Shown here piece after piece: positions 37,401-48,212 of a stretch of DNA of 64,000 nt (position 1 is its first letter; the number at the start of each line of letters is the position of its first letter). The translations under genes were made by a program, and so were the position numbers. The notes below the pieces were generated by a model that did not search any database, was not told where the DNA came from, and saw only the letters and a program-made list of their open reading frames with translations. The DNA lies in NCBI RefSeq assembly GCF_024679095.1, contig NW_026110542.1, positions 5,001 to 69,000 on the forward strand. The letters are read 5' to 3'. Origin of the DNA: Eriocheir sinensis. Lineage: Eukaryota > Arthropoda > Malacostraca > Decapoda > Varunidae.

Positions 37401-37516
37401 CACCTCTTTGGATTCTTTTTAGGAGCAGCGAGTAGCGGGCTTTTTTTTTTTATTAATGTTTACTTTTTTGTGCCCTTGAGCTGTCTCCTTTGCTGTAAAA
37501 AAAAAAAAAAAAAAAA
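34433..37516 (+). mobile_element. Jockey-like APE-type LINE, longest copy, inactivated
   Basis: A frame opens at ATG 34439. Endonuclease motifs follow: LNFCNIRGLRSNF, LFLTETQ, then GDFNVHHQL near 34973. An in-frame TGA at 35111-35113 stops it, but the same frame resumes with GSSDHNLIS, the last endonuclease motif. After frame changes the RT reads KKGDRSNPSNYRPIALLSC, QYGFRKGRSTGDLL, ALDISKAFDRVWH, GVPQGSVLSPTLF and SYADDSTLHFS (YADD at 36550-36561). The C-terminal frame ends at a TGA at 37385-37387, followed by a 3' UTR and A-run to 37516. At least four lesions prevent expression. No RNase H or separate ORF1 was seen. Both ends lie in (TAG)n DNA. Superfamily assignment is by motif style only. 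Confidence 0.9.
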
Positions 37517-37687
37517 ACAGTAGTAGTAACAGTAGTAGTAGCAGTATTTGTAGTAGTTAGTAGTAGTAGTAGTAGTAGTAGTAATATAAGTAGTTGTAGT
37601 AGTGGTAGTAGTAGTAGTAGCAGTAGAAGTAGTAACAGTAGTAGTAGCAGTAGTTGTAGCAGTTAGTAGTAGTAGTAGTAGTAGTAG
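37517..37687. repeat. (TAG)n microsatellite
   Basis: Begins directly at the LINE A-run and ends at the RLE-element 3' fragment. Confidence 0.95.
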
Positions 37688-37778
37688 CGAACAGAGTTGG
37701 GGCTAATGACCTCCAAACTATGGAGCCCTCCATGATTATGTGTCGGGAAAATAAACATGGGTGGAGGTATCATTTATG
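37688..37778 (+). mobile_element. RLE-type retroelement, 3'-terminal 90 bp only
   Basis: GAACAGAGTTGGGGCTAATG through AATAAACATGGG and GGAGGTATCATTTATG matches the 3' ends at 38563 and 46411. AATAAA lies about 30 bp before the end. Both flanks are (TAG)n, so this looks like a severely 5'-truncated insertion into that microsatellite. Confidence 0.85.
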
Positions 37779-37893
37779 TAGTAGTAGTAGTAGTAATAGA
37801 AGTAGTGATAGTAGTAGTAAAAATGGTTGTAACAGTAGTACTAGTAGAGATGTTAGTGGTAATAGTAATTGTATTAGTAGTTGTTTTAGTAGC
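37779..37893. repeat. (TAG)n microsatellite
   Basis: TAG trinucleotides with AAT and GTT interruptions between two RLE-element fragments. Confidence 0.93.
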
Positions 37894-38562
37894 CCGGTAG
37901 CAGCGACGGGCCAAATTTGTGGCTTTACCGTGTAGCAGCGACGGGCCAAATTTGTGCCATGGTTTAAACCCACCTCACAGGAGGCACGGGTTGATGTAAG
38001 TGCCCTCGGATTCTGGGTGCGCGGACAGCGGGCGTTCATGGACATCCGCTTATTCGACCCGATGGCTGCCTGTCACCGTGAGCTGCCCCTGGAAGCCGCC
38101 CACCACAGGAACGAGCAGGAGAAAACAAGGGCATACGGTGAAAGAATCCAACATGTGGATCAGGGCAGCTTCATCCCCCTCGTCTTCACCACATCCGGCG
38201 GGATGGGTCCCAGGGCCCGATGCTTCTACGCACTACTCGCGGAATTAATCTCAGAAAAGAAGCATCAGCCAAGGAGCCACGTTGTCGCATGAATGAGATG
38301 TCGCCTCTCGTTCTCCCTGCTCAGGTCGGCCATCCACAGTGGTGGAGAGTGACATTAGGGTTGGTCGGGAGTGACATGAGTAGGAAAGGAAAGGGGGATC
38401 TGGACGTAATAGATGATAGGTGATTTAGAGCTAGGTAGTATTAGTGATATGGTTGGATGCCACAGTCATTAGCAAACAGAGTTGAGGCTAATGACCTCCA
38501 AGCGATGGAGCCCTCCATGATTATGTGTTGGGAAAATAAACATGGGTGGAGGTATCATTTAT

Positions 38563-38563
<1 letters not shown>
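37894..38563 (+). mobile_element. RLE-type retroelement, 5'-truncated C-terminal copy
   Basis: It starts with a 34-bp tandem duplication (GCAGCGACGGGCCAAATTTG at about 37900 and 37934). An uninterrupted frame from about 37966 to 38292 then encodes the C-terminal domain: EARVDVSALGFW, GQRAFMDIRLFDP, YGERIQHVDQGS, LVFTTSGGMG, EKKHQPRSHVVA. A TGA at 38290-38292 replaces the Trp seen in the copy at 45.8-46.2 kb. About 70 bp near 38330 are missing relative to that copy. The 3' UTR follows and ends at a (TAG)n array. The two acidic residues of RVD-x15-D are intact here and would be expected in a restriction-like endonuclease. Confidence 0.85.
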
Positions 38564-38602
<39 letters not shown>

Positions 38603-38796
38603 CAGTAGTAGTGGTAGTAGTGATAGTACTAATAGTAATAGTAGTGGTAGTAATAGTAGTAGTAGTAGTAGTAATTAGTAATACATAATTAGTAATAGTA
38701 GTAGTAAAAGTAGTAGTAACAGTAGTAATAGTAGATATATTAATGGTAATAGTAGTTGTATTAGTAGTTGTTTCTGTAGTAGTAGTAGTAATAATA

Positions 38797-38829
<33 letters not shown>

Positions 38830-38841
38830 ATAGTAGTAGTT

Positions 38842-38877
<36 letters not shown>

Positions 38878-38882
38878 ATATT
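38564..38882. repeat. (TAG)n microsatellite
   Basis: About 320 bp of imperfect TAG trinucleotide directly after the RLE-element 3' end. The stretch with AAAAGTAGTAG and GTAGTTGTATTAG resembles the arrays at 34.1 and 37.8 kb. Confidence 0.95.
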
Positions 38883-39740
<858 letters not shown>

Positions 39741-40163
39741 ATCGTTGTTGTTATTATTGCTATATTATTCTTGTCGTTATTATTACCCATATTGCTTGTG
39801 TTCATACGATCACTGCTCGTGTTACTACTGCTTGCAATATAATTAGCTTTAGTATCATTACTATACTTTTACTTTCTTTAATACCGTTATTATTGCAATT
39901 ACTTTTATTCTCTCTCTCTCTCTCTCTCTCTCAGAAAACAATGTGTCGGCCTATGGTATTGATTATAAACCTTTCTATATAACTGTAAATGTCGTTAAAT
40001 TAATAGGAATATTAATAATAGTGTCCTTTTATAATAAATATCATTACTGTTAATCATTGGAAGTTGCCACCCCTCTTCATAAAGCACTTCTTCTCCCCGG
40101 CCCTCAGGTTCATCGTTTGGTTTTTTTTCAACTTCATTTTTTCTTGTTGAGTTGATTTTTTTA
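39741..40163. other. Unannotated AT-rich spacer with a short (TC)n
   Basis: A 26-bp TC run lies at about 39909-39934. Nothing else was recognised. Confidence 0.5.
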
Positions 40164-40385
40164 CCTGCTCTTCTTGGTACAGTTCGTACAGCATTTACAA
40201 AATTATAAATATTGATATTAATGACAGTATGAATAGTGGTGCTGTCATTAATATCAATACTTATAATTTTGTAAATGCCCGACCCTCCAAACCAAAGAAG
40301 ATGCTGCGTTTGTACAAAAGAAGATCATAGATGTATAAAGTGTGCATGGAAAACAGACGCTGTACGAACTGTAAGAAGAGCAGTA
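40164..40385. repeat. Inverted repeat at the 5' end of the RLE-type element
   Basis: The left arm GCATTTACAAAATTATA (from about 40191) through TATTAATGACAG (to 40228) pairs with 40243-40279 around a 14-nt loop, with one mismatch in 37. Left-arm sequence 40164-40190 (CTGCTCTTCTT-ACAGTTCGTACAGC) pairs with 40361-40385. The left arm is therefore an inverted copy of the element's start that lacks about 80 bp at the Cys-rich coding start. Twin priming or fold-back repair could produce this. Confidence 0.8.
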
Positions 40386-41606
40386 GGTGCCAAAATCCCC
40401 TGGGCAGGGAGGATGACGATGAGGCGCGACACCGCCGGGACAATGAGGGCCGCCGGGGGAGGAGTGAGCATGGGGGAGGGGGGGGGGGGGTGGCAGCTTC
40501 ACAACCACCACCTCCATATCCCCCTCAACCGGTACCAACCCTTCCATTGGCACCTCCAATGCTGCCACTACCACCACCACCACCACCACCCGCTCATCAC
40601 TCTTCCTCTCCGACGGGACAGGGCAATCTTTTTGAACCACCTAGATGTGGGGCCACAACATTTATCATCAAAGAAATTGTCACCCTGTTAAATAACTACA
40701 TCCAGAACACACCACTGGCGCCCCTATCCCTGAAAAATGTATTCACTCTCCCTCTCCTCTTCCTCCAAAAAACACACCCAAAAAACAAACAAGCCGAAAA
40801 TATCGAGGCATTAAGAAGGCGAGTTGCCTTGTGGCAAACTAACGAGCTAGATGCCCTCCTTGGAGAAGCCAGGGCCATACAGGAGAGGCTCCCCGGACCC
40901 CAACAAAACAACACCTCCACAAAAGACAGGGCCCGGAAGTTTGCAGACAAAATGCGACAAGGCAACGTTGCTTCTGCAACACGAGCCTTGTCAGAAAATT
41001 CAACACAGGGTTTGCTTCCACTCACCACGGACACCATCAATCAACTCAAGGAAAAGCATCCACCACCGAGTGACCTGAAGGTACTGAGCCTGGCAGGAAA
41101 TAACAGGAGAGATGATGTGGAAGAAGGCCGTCCAAACTCATGGCAGCGCGGGATCCTCGGGACTTGAAGCAAGGGGATGGCGAAGCTTGCTGAGCAACGC
41201 CAACTGGCAATGCAGCTGGTGACCTGCGCAACACTATTGCAGCACTGGCAAGAAAACTCGCCTCCTCCAGCTGCCGTTATGTGGACGCCCTGACGGCATG
41301 CCGCCTCATTTCTCTGGACAAGATGCCGGGATGCAGGCCTATAGGAGACGGAGAAGTCCTGCGGCGTATCGTTGGCAAATGCATCATAGCTATCGTCAAA
41401 GAAGATGTGAGAATGGCAGCAGGGAACCTCCAAGTTTGTGCGGGGTAGCAGGCAGGAGGAGAAGCAGCCGTGGCACGCCGTCTATGTCATGCGGGAGATA
41501 TTTGACCACGTGGAGTGCGAAGCAGTGCTTCTTGTTGACGTCAAGAATGCCTTCAACACAATAAATATAAAAACTATGATACACAACATTAAAGCCAAGT
41601 GTCCTA
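40270..41606 (+). pseudogene. RLE retroelement ORF, part 1: Cys-rich N-terminus and RT fingers
   Basis: With one base restored near 40350, the start reads RCCVCTKEDHRCIKC and then ENRRCTNCKKSSRC, a multi-Cys zinc-binding region. A Pro-rich linker (about 40495-40600) follows, then an alpha-helical part (LWQTNELDALLGEARAIQ, ARKFADKMRQGNVASATRAL) and LKEKHPP. A frame break near 41165-41240 precedes RT: TACRLISLDKMPGCRPIGDG then EVLRRIVGK (about 41290-41370). After a stop, the first catalytic Asp appears as LLVDVKNAFN (about 41529-41558). The hAT insertion at 41607 follows KAKCP. Stops and indels at several points rule out function. Confidence 0.75.
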
Positions 41607-41901
41607 CAGGCCCGTAGGCTGGGGGGGTTATCTCGGTTACTCGTAACCCCCCCGCAGAGCATCACCAAGGTCCGCCTAGACCTAGTATCATAAAGTCTGA
41701 TGAAGCTTAGCAGAGAAAGATGGACCCAGAATCCCTGAAGCCAATTAGACACACTCACAAGGTGTCCACCAGCTGCACTGTACCAGCCAAAGCAGTTGCA
41801 GTAACACATATGCATGTGTGTCTGGGATTCCACTAGCCTAATCTAGATACTAGAGGGTAAGCCTGGTAACCAATAGGACCGGTACGCAAAACTCAATGAT
41901 C

Positions 41902-41938
<37 letters not shown>

Positions 41939-42576
41939 GACGCACCGCCGCCGTCGTCGCCACACCGCTGCCGTACGCACGACCAATACGCTGAAATCCT
42001 ACAATTAGGAAACCTTAACCCTTTCATGCACCACGACGCTTTTCAATGCAAAACGGAATCGTCGACGGCTGAGCTTCTGACGCGAATCGCGCCAAAAAAA
42101 ATTTAAAAATTCGCCAAAAAAAGTATCTTTCAGAATCACGACAAATGTTTATGTGTCAAAGATCCAAGCTAGGGTTATAAAATAACTAATCGTCAACTCT
42201 CTCGTGCTGTTGGATTTGAAGTGATAATTGCCCGTTGCCTCTCAGCAGGCAGACTGTGTACGCGGGCGGTCCTCCATTTAAATTGTGTCCGGAGCCGGGT
42301 AAGTCTGAACTACAGTCGTCAGACGAGATTGGTGAAATGTATACTTACTTCCGATGTAACGTGATCGTGCCGTGACACAATAATTTGTTTTATATCCATA
42401 GGGACCAGTAACTGTGACTATTAGAAAATATAGCTAAAAACTTACCAAGTGAAGGGATTTTGAGAACCATTTGTACAGTCATATTTGTTATTATTATCAA
42501 AACTCTATTTCAGACAAAATTGATTTCTATTTTGACTTCCTTGACCTGGCTGTTGTGCTTTGTTTGCTGCCCTTGA

Positions 42577-43246
42577 CAGAGGTGGGCAAGTGCGGTACTT
42601 AGTGCGGTAGTACCACATCAAAATAAAGGATATACCGCAATACCGCAAACTTTCTGAAAATACCGCACTACCGCGGACCGCACTAAAAAAATCCTGCGGC
42701 ATTTTTTGCGGTACTTAGAAAACCATCGAAGACATTTGCAGCACGACATGCTCACAGATATGTCTTTTTTTTACAGTGAATCGGACTCAATCAGTCAATC
42801 GGTATCAGTCATCAGCATCAGTGATTCAATCATTCTAACTTTTCGGCTATTGTTCAAAATTAAATACTGAACGAATAACTCAGAATAAATCGGTTCGTCA
42901 GTCAACCCAAGGCGGCGCGCCACGACTGCCTCTGACGATGACTGTACATGGCCATGTATAACAGTACAAGCGATTAGCAGTAACATGATCGCCGCTCAGT
43001 CTCATGTCCCGTACAAATTTTTCTTTGATGCATAACATAGACCATAATACACACTATATCTGTTTTTTAACTTCATTGTAACTTATCTAGGTTATGATTC
43101 TCTCTCTCTCTCTCCAATGTAGGCAACATCAATATTGTTTGATAATAATAATAATGATACTACTACTACTACTACTACTCCTACTACTATTACTGCTACT
43201 ACTACTAATAATAATAATGATAATAATGATAATAATGATAATAATA

Positions 43247-43304
<58 letters not shown>

Positions 43305-43988
43305 TCCTCGTTGAAATTTCCACGTGGTTTCTTCGCTGAGCCTGAGACGCCAGGGCTTACAGCTTTCCTACTGGAGTCGCTGTTACCAGTTGCAGTTGAT
43401 GTGTTTTGTCTTAATATGTTGGACAGTTTGAATAATGTTTCATTCTTCCCGTCATGACCTTCCTATACTAGTAATCTTTCGTTATCGCTCAAACGCTGGA
43501 GAATTCTTCCCCTTCCTCCTCTTCCCCTTCATTCCCCCATATCCCTGGCTAATGCTACTGAAGCTTGCACTACCCTTCCTTCCTTCTTTCTTCCTTCCTT
43601 CCCACCCCCCACTTCCTCCTCTCACACATGACGCTGATCTCCTCCTCCCCCTTCCTTGTCCCCTCCCTCCTCCCTCAGAAAGTTGCATTCTCTTCCCTCC
43701 CCCTCCTCCCCTTCTTGTCCTCTACTCCCCAGCCTGCCCCCCTTTCCTCCTCCCTCTCTCCCTCCCCCAGTCCTCCTTTATTTTTTTGTATCTTACAAGT
43801 TAGTCAATGGATAGCCAGGATAGGCACTGAAGTTTTTTTTTTTTTTTTTGACTAGTGACTACCGCTACCGCAGTACCGCACACCGCGTACCGCACTGGGA
43901 AAGAAAAAAATGGGACCGCACTACCGCAACCGCACTACTCCGGAAAAAGTACCGCACTACTGATTTTTCAGTACCGCGCCCACCTCTG
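42577..43988. mobile_element. Non-autonomous hAT (MITE) nested within another hAT
   Basis: Termini CAGAGGTGGGC (42577) and the inverse GCCCACCTCTG (ending 43988) are flanked by perfect 8-bp TSDs GCCCTTGA (42569-42576 and 43989-43996). Both subterminal regions (42590-42720, 43858-43985) are packed with GCGGTA/TACCGC motifs in both orientations, as expected of transposase-binding repeats. The interior is microsatellite (43142-43300) and a pyrimidine-rich stretch (43500-43790). No transposase frame. Confidence 0.93.
43142..43300. repeat. Compound trinucleotide microsatellite
   Basis: AATAAT, then (CTA)n, (AATAATGAT)n and (TTA)n in succession, inside the nested hAT MITE. Confidence 0.95.
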
Positions 43989-43995
43989 GCCCTTG

Positions 43996-44156
43996 AGTCA
44001 GGAGAGGCTTTCTTCACTGCACTTAACCTGGCTGTTGTGTTTTATTTGCCCTTGAGTCAGGAGAGGCTTTCTTCACTCGCACTCCTCCACATTCACTACG
44101 ATGTCCCTATCAACCTCAACTTGGCTGTTGACATAATACGCCAAGCTCCACCCTAG
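43996..44156 (+). pseudogene. hAT transposase C-terminal dimerisation segment, remnant
   Basis: The plus strand reads SQERLSSLALLHIHYDVPIN and LAVDIIRQ to a stop at 44154-44156. ERL-x-LALL-x-IHYD-x-PI is the conserved C-terminal dimerisation region of hAT transposases and is also seen in the hAT at 58.2 kb. The stretch CCTGGCTGTTGTG through GGCTTTCTTCACT is tandemly repeated (about 43976-44020, 44027-44075, with an earlier part at 42545-42576), so the segment has duplicated internally. The rest of the gene is missing or unrecognisable. Confidence 0.7.
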
Positions 44157-44505
44157 ACGCGCCTGGAGTTAAGAGTCCCTGATCAATCCAGAGATGTCAT
44201 AGTAATACCCTGCTTCTTGCCATTTTTGTAAAATACCTAGACTGTCAGATGATGACTAAGTACTGGTGTTATTTTAAGTCTGTTATCCATTTCAAAAGAG
44301 AAAATATAAGCTCATTTCAGTTGCATGAATAGGCTTTCAGAGTGCCTAGAATGCAGGAAATGCATCCTTTTTCCAAAAAAAGAATTGGGGGGGGCATGCC
44401 CCCAGACTCCCCTAGCGTGTTACTGCCTCCGGCATTCTCGCCTCAGGTCCACCATCAGCCTAAGTAACCCACCCAAAGTTTACCCAGCCTACGGGCCTGG
44501 CCCTA

Positions 44506-46212
44506 GCATAGCTATGTATGTTGAAAATACCTATACATACCCGACCGACTTATTCATAAATAGCCACAGTGGAAAAATGGTGTTAAAATCATCTGAGGGA
44601 ACAACACAAGGTGACCCAGTAGCCATGGCTTGTACGCCCTGGGCCTATCAGTCCTCCAAAATGAAATCGCGTACGCAAGAACAAGGGTGAAACAGGTGGC
44701 TTAAGCAGATGACCTCTCAGGTGCTGGTAAAATCTCAAAAGGGTGGTGAGACACTGTGAACACCGCCGGCCCTGAGATAGGATACATCCCTAACGCCACC
44801 AAGTGTGTCCTTATTGTCAAACCTGGACATTATGACCATGCCGCATAAACGTTTAGAGGAAGTGAAGTCATTGTGACAAAGGATGGACAACGACACTTAG
44901 GTGTAGTGATCGGGAAAGAGGTATATAAGAAGGAGTACGTAGGATACAAAGTAGCTGAATGGGTGAAGGAAATAGAAGTTTTGTCTGCCATTGCCAAGAC
45001 TGAGCCACGCTGCCTATTCAGCGTACACCCACGGCATCCAACATCGGTAGACGTTCAGGATGCTCACCATCCCCGGCATCAGTCCACTCCTCCGATCACT
45101 GAGAATGCCGTCAAGAATGTATTCTTGCCAGCGCTGGTGAAACCTCATGCTTTGGGGGAGGAGGAGAGGGATATGCTAGCACTTCCCCTAAGACTGGGCG
45201 GAATGGGGATCACCAACCCTGAGAAGCTGGCTGTTAAGGAGAACCAAAACTCTATCAGCCTTACCAGATCCCTCATCAACAGGATCATCGCTCAGGAGGG
45301 AAAGGGCAAAATAGACCGAACAGAAATGAGAGAAATCAGAAGAAGAATCTCAAAAGAAAGACACCAGGCCCAAAAGGACGAGCTGGACTGTCTAACACTC
45401 CACCTGTCCACAGAAATGGGTAGAAAAATCCACACAGCACAGGGGGCAGGCGCCTCTAACTGGCTCACGTCATTACCAATCAGAGCAAAAGGCTTCAGCC
45501 TCAACAAACAAGAATTTGTAGACGCCGTTGCTCTGAGATATGGCTGGCCGATTCAGGGGCTGCCTGATCTCTGTGATGTCACGCACACCATGACATGTAA
45601 AAAGGAAGGCTTCGTCTGTATTCGACACGATGAGGTGAGGGATCTGACAGCTAGCATGCTTAGGGAGGTATGCCAAGACCTCACTACCGAGCCGGCACTA
45701 GCTTCCCCTGGACGGCGAACACCTTCGGTACAGGACGGCCAATACCTAACATGAGGCACGGGTTGATGGGTGCCTGCGGATTCTGGGTGCGCGGACAGCG
45801 GGCGTTCATGGACATCCGCATATTCGACCCGATGGTTGCCTGTCACCGTGAGCTGCCCCTGGAAGCCGCCCACCAAAGGAACGAGCGGGAGAAGGCAAGG
45901 GCATACGGTGAAAGAATCCAACATGTGGATCAGGGCAGCCTCACCCCCCTCGTCTTCACCACATCCGGCGGAATGGAACCCAGGGCCCGATGCTTCTACA
46001 CACGACTCGCGCAGCTGATCTCAGAAAAGAAGCATCAGCCAAGGAGCCACGTTGTCGCCTGGATGAGGTGTCGCCTCTCGTTCTCCCTGCTCAGGTCGGC
46101 CATCCTGTATCTCAGGGGCGCAAGCCACTCTGGACCAAAAGCCACCAACATCTCCTATATGGGCCATGAGGCCACAGTGGTGGAGATTCACATTAGGGTG
46201 GGTCGGGAGTGA
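44506..46212 (+). pseudogene. RLE retroelement ORF, part 2: RT palm, CCHC, endonuclease-like domain
   Basis: RT motif [14 protein letters not shown] is at about 44590-44630. The catalytic box reads QVA-stop-ADDLSGAGK near 44690-44730, where the Tyr codon of YADD has become TAA. From 44873 a long frame carries RHLGVVIGKEV, LRLGGMGITNP and GFSLNKQEFVDAVALRYGW. A degraded C/H cluster (CDVTHTMTCKK) follows, then RHDEVRDLTASMLREV and TTEPAL. After a frameshift near 45760 the C-terminal domain continues (GFWVRGQRAFMDIRIFDP and onward) to a stop at 46210-46212. The order CCHC, RH(D/N), EP, (P/V)D-x15-D parallels the R2-type restriction-like endonuclease. That assignment is an inference from motif order. 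Confidence 0.7.
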
Positions 46213-46411
46213 CATGAGTAGGGCAGAAAAGGGGGATCTAGACGCAATAGGTGATAGGGTGTTATGTATAGATTTAGTGCTAAGTAGTATTAGCGATATT
46301 GTTCGATGCCACAGTCATTAGCGAACAGAGTTGGGCTAATGAGTTCTAAGATATGGAGCCCTCCATTATTATGTGTCGGAAAAATAAACATGGATGGAGG
46401 TATCTTTTATG

Positions 46412-46437
46412 TAGCAGTCGTAATAGTAGTAGTAGTT

Positions 46438-46487
<50 letters not shown>

Positions 46488-46545
46488 CGTAATAGTAGTA
46501 GTAGTAGTAGTTGTATTAGTAGTATTAGTAGTAGTAGTAGTAGTA
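46412..46545. repeat. (TAG)n microsatellite between an RLE element and a SINE
   Basis: About 135 bp of TAG with CGT and TTG variants. It receives the RLE element's 3' end on the left and the SINE A-tail on the right. Confidence 0.95.
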
Positions 46546-46876
46546 TTTTTTTTTACGTGTACGCCTGTAGCGCTAGTAGGTTCTCTTGAGGGGCCTGAAT
46601 GGAAGTCGGCCCCAGCCCGTCATGGCGCAGGCAAGTGTTTATAATGGCGCCATCTTCTCTTGGTTCATGCTGCCCACCGGAACTCCTTCTTGATTCATTT
46701 GGACGGTTTCCTCTAGAGTCCAGGTTGATGGGTGGTCTTCAGGACAGAATGTGGGTAGTTTTAAGCCACTCGGCGGTGACTGAAAAATCCGAGGTGGTAG
46801 CGTGGGGATTCGAACCCGCGTCGTCCATCACGCAGTGAATGAGGGCCCAGCACGCTACCACTCATCCACCGGCTAA
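46546..46876 (-). mobile_element. tRNA-derived SINE, copy 5
   Basis: Poly(T) 46546-46554 marks the tail. GGATTCGAACCCGCGTCGTCC-type sequence near 46807 holds a perfect box B complement. GCTACCACTCATCCACCGGC at the right end is the complement of the tRNA-like 5' end. This is the best-preserved minus-strand copy. Confidence 0.93.
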
Positions 46877-46884
46877 TAGTATTA

Positions 46885-47055
46885 AAGGGAGACGATGGCT
46901 GAGTGGTCACCGTGGCACGTAGTCCTATTCTCTACAAAACTACAAAAGTTGGGGCACTGCCACATTTCCTACACATAGTCAGTCATATTTGCTACACAAA
47001 AAATGTGTCTCGCAAATTTCCTTCACAAAAGCTGAGTACCCAGCACATCTCCTAC
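46885..47055 (+). mobile_element. SINE head fragment, head-to-head with copy 5, then tandem-like sequence
   Basis: GACGATGGCTGAGTGGTCACCGTG contains a box A (TGGCTGAGTGG) on the plus strand, immediately beside the 5' end of copy 5. After about 25 bp similarity is lost and loosely repeated CCTACACA/CTACACAA blocks follow. Confidence 0.5.
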
Positions 47056-48212
47056 ACACAACGGTGCCTCCGGCGTACAGTTATGCTGTCATGTCTCCTA
47101 CAGTTCGGGGATCCTGTGTTATGTATAAAAGTGAATATATTATGTATAAAAGAGAATATACCTAAAATTAATTGGGTTTGCAACCCATGCCTCCATAAAG
47201 CATCTCTGGCTACCAAAATTGTGGAGAAATTGGATGAATTCAAGCAAGAATTATCTAAGGAAATATCAAGGGTAAAGGAAGAAGTTGAGTTGAATTCAAG
47301 CAAGAATTATCTAAGGAAATATCAGGGGTAAAGGAAGAAGTTGAGTCACAGGCCGTGAGTGTGAGAAAAGAGCTTGGGGAGGTTGCAGAGGTGTTGCAGC
47401 TCGCCGAATATGCAGTCAGCGGGTGCAAGCTGGGCTGAGGTCACCAAACGCAGGAGGAAAGTCAAGAAAATATACTTGTTGTTAGGGCCTCTGAGCAAGA
47501 TAAAAAGGCTACGGAGTTAAAAAGTGAAGTTTCCCAGGCATTACAAGGCATTCAGATTACTGATTCAAGATTCACTAATGGAGGTAATATAATGAACCTT
47601 GATAATGAGAACATGATGGATGAAGCAGCTAAAAAATTGGAGTCTGTTGAGCAAATTAGTACCAAGAGTGTTGGAAAGATGAAACCAAAGATCATGATAT
47701 GTAACGTGCATAAAGAGGAGACCAAGGAAAAAATAAAGGAGACCATCTTAGACCGCAATGAGTTCTTACACGCAATTGAGGGTGTTGAGAATATAATTGA
47801 GCTGATTTTTAGTAAGCCTGCAGCTGGCAGTGCAATGCATTACATATTGAGGTGTGACCCAACTGTGAGAGAGTTGATTCACAAGAATCATAACAAGTTA
47901 TAATTAGAATAGGGAATATACCCAGTGAGAGACAGATACCATGCAATTATATGTTATCATTGTTAGAGATATGGCCATCTTGAGGCCAACTGCACTGCTA
48001 AGAGAAATGGGGAAGCCCCAAAATGTTTCAAATGCTCTGTTAATCATAAATCCAAGGAGTGCTCCATGGCTGAGAAGAAATGCATATATTGTTTGAGGTA
48101 CAAGAAGCCTGAAATCAACCACTCCTACGCCCCACGGTCGCTGAGGAGAGTCACGTCAGGGAACATGTGCTGCCAGACTTGCTATGCTCAGCCAAAATCG
48201 TTCCCGTGTAAT
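47056..48212 (+). pseudogene. Decayed retroelement ORF1 with CCHC zinc knuckles, copy 2
   Basis: WVCNPCLHKASLATKIVEKL (near 47175-47230) opens a region homologous to 805-1720. A coiled-coil-like segment EFKQELSKEISRVKEEVE is duplicated in tandem with a 56-bp period (47236 and 47292). The 47592-47903 frame holds GKMKPKIMICNVHKEET and RNEFLHAIEGVENIIEL. After a stop, three Cys/His knuckles follow: CYHC-x-RYGHLEANC (one Gln codon now TAG), CFKCSVNHKSKEC and a partial CIYCLRYKKPEINH (47945-48125). Such knuckles bind nucleic acid in gag-like ORF1 proteins. The frame is cut by a TIR element at 48213 and appears to resume at 49172. Confidence 0.65.

Larger units (their letters stand above)
41607..44499. 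mobile_element. hAT-like transposon inserted in the RLE element RT gene
   Basis: The left end CAGGCCCGTAGGCTGGG (41607-41623) is the exact inverse of the right end (44483-44499). The target reads AAGTGTCCTA before and GCCCTA after, consistent with an 8-bp TSD (GTGTCCTA) whose right copy lost two bases and mutated one. Removing it restores the host reading frame. Near its right side a transposase C-terminus is still readable (44040-44156). A second hAT MITE lies inside at 42577-43988. (TC)n at 41905-41937. Confidence 0.85.
40270..46411 (+). mobile_element. RLE-type non-LTR retrotransposon, split by a hAT insertion
   Basis: Removing 41607-44499 leaves about 3.2 kb: an N-terminal Cys-rich region, RT and a C-terminal endonuclease-like domain. 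A 3' UTR with AATAAA follows, and the end abuts (TAG)n at 46412. Junction codons read through perfectly once the hAT is taken out (KCP then SIAMYVENT). Elements with a C-terminal restriction-like endonuclease (R2, R4, NeSL, CRE groups) are usually target-site specific. The clade of this family is unresolved. Confidence 0.8.

Noticed and set aside
34433..37516. Functional RT gene
   Set aside because: In-frame TGA at 35111 and at least three frame changes break it.
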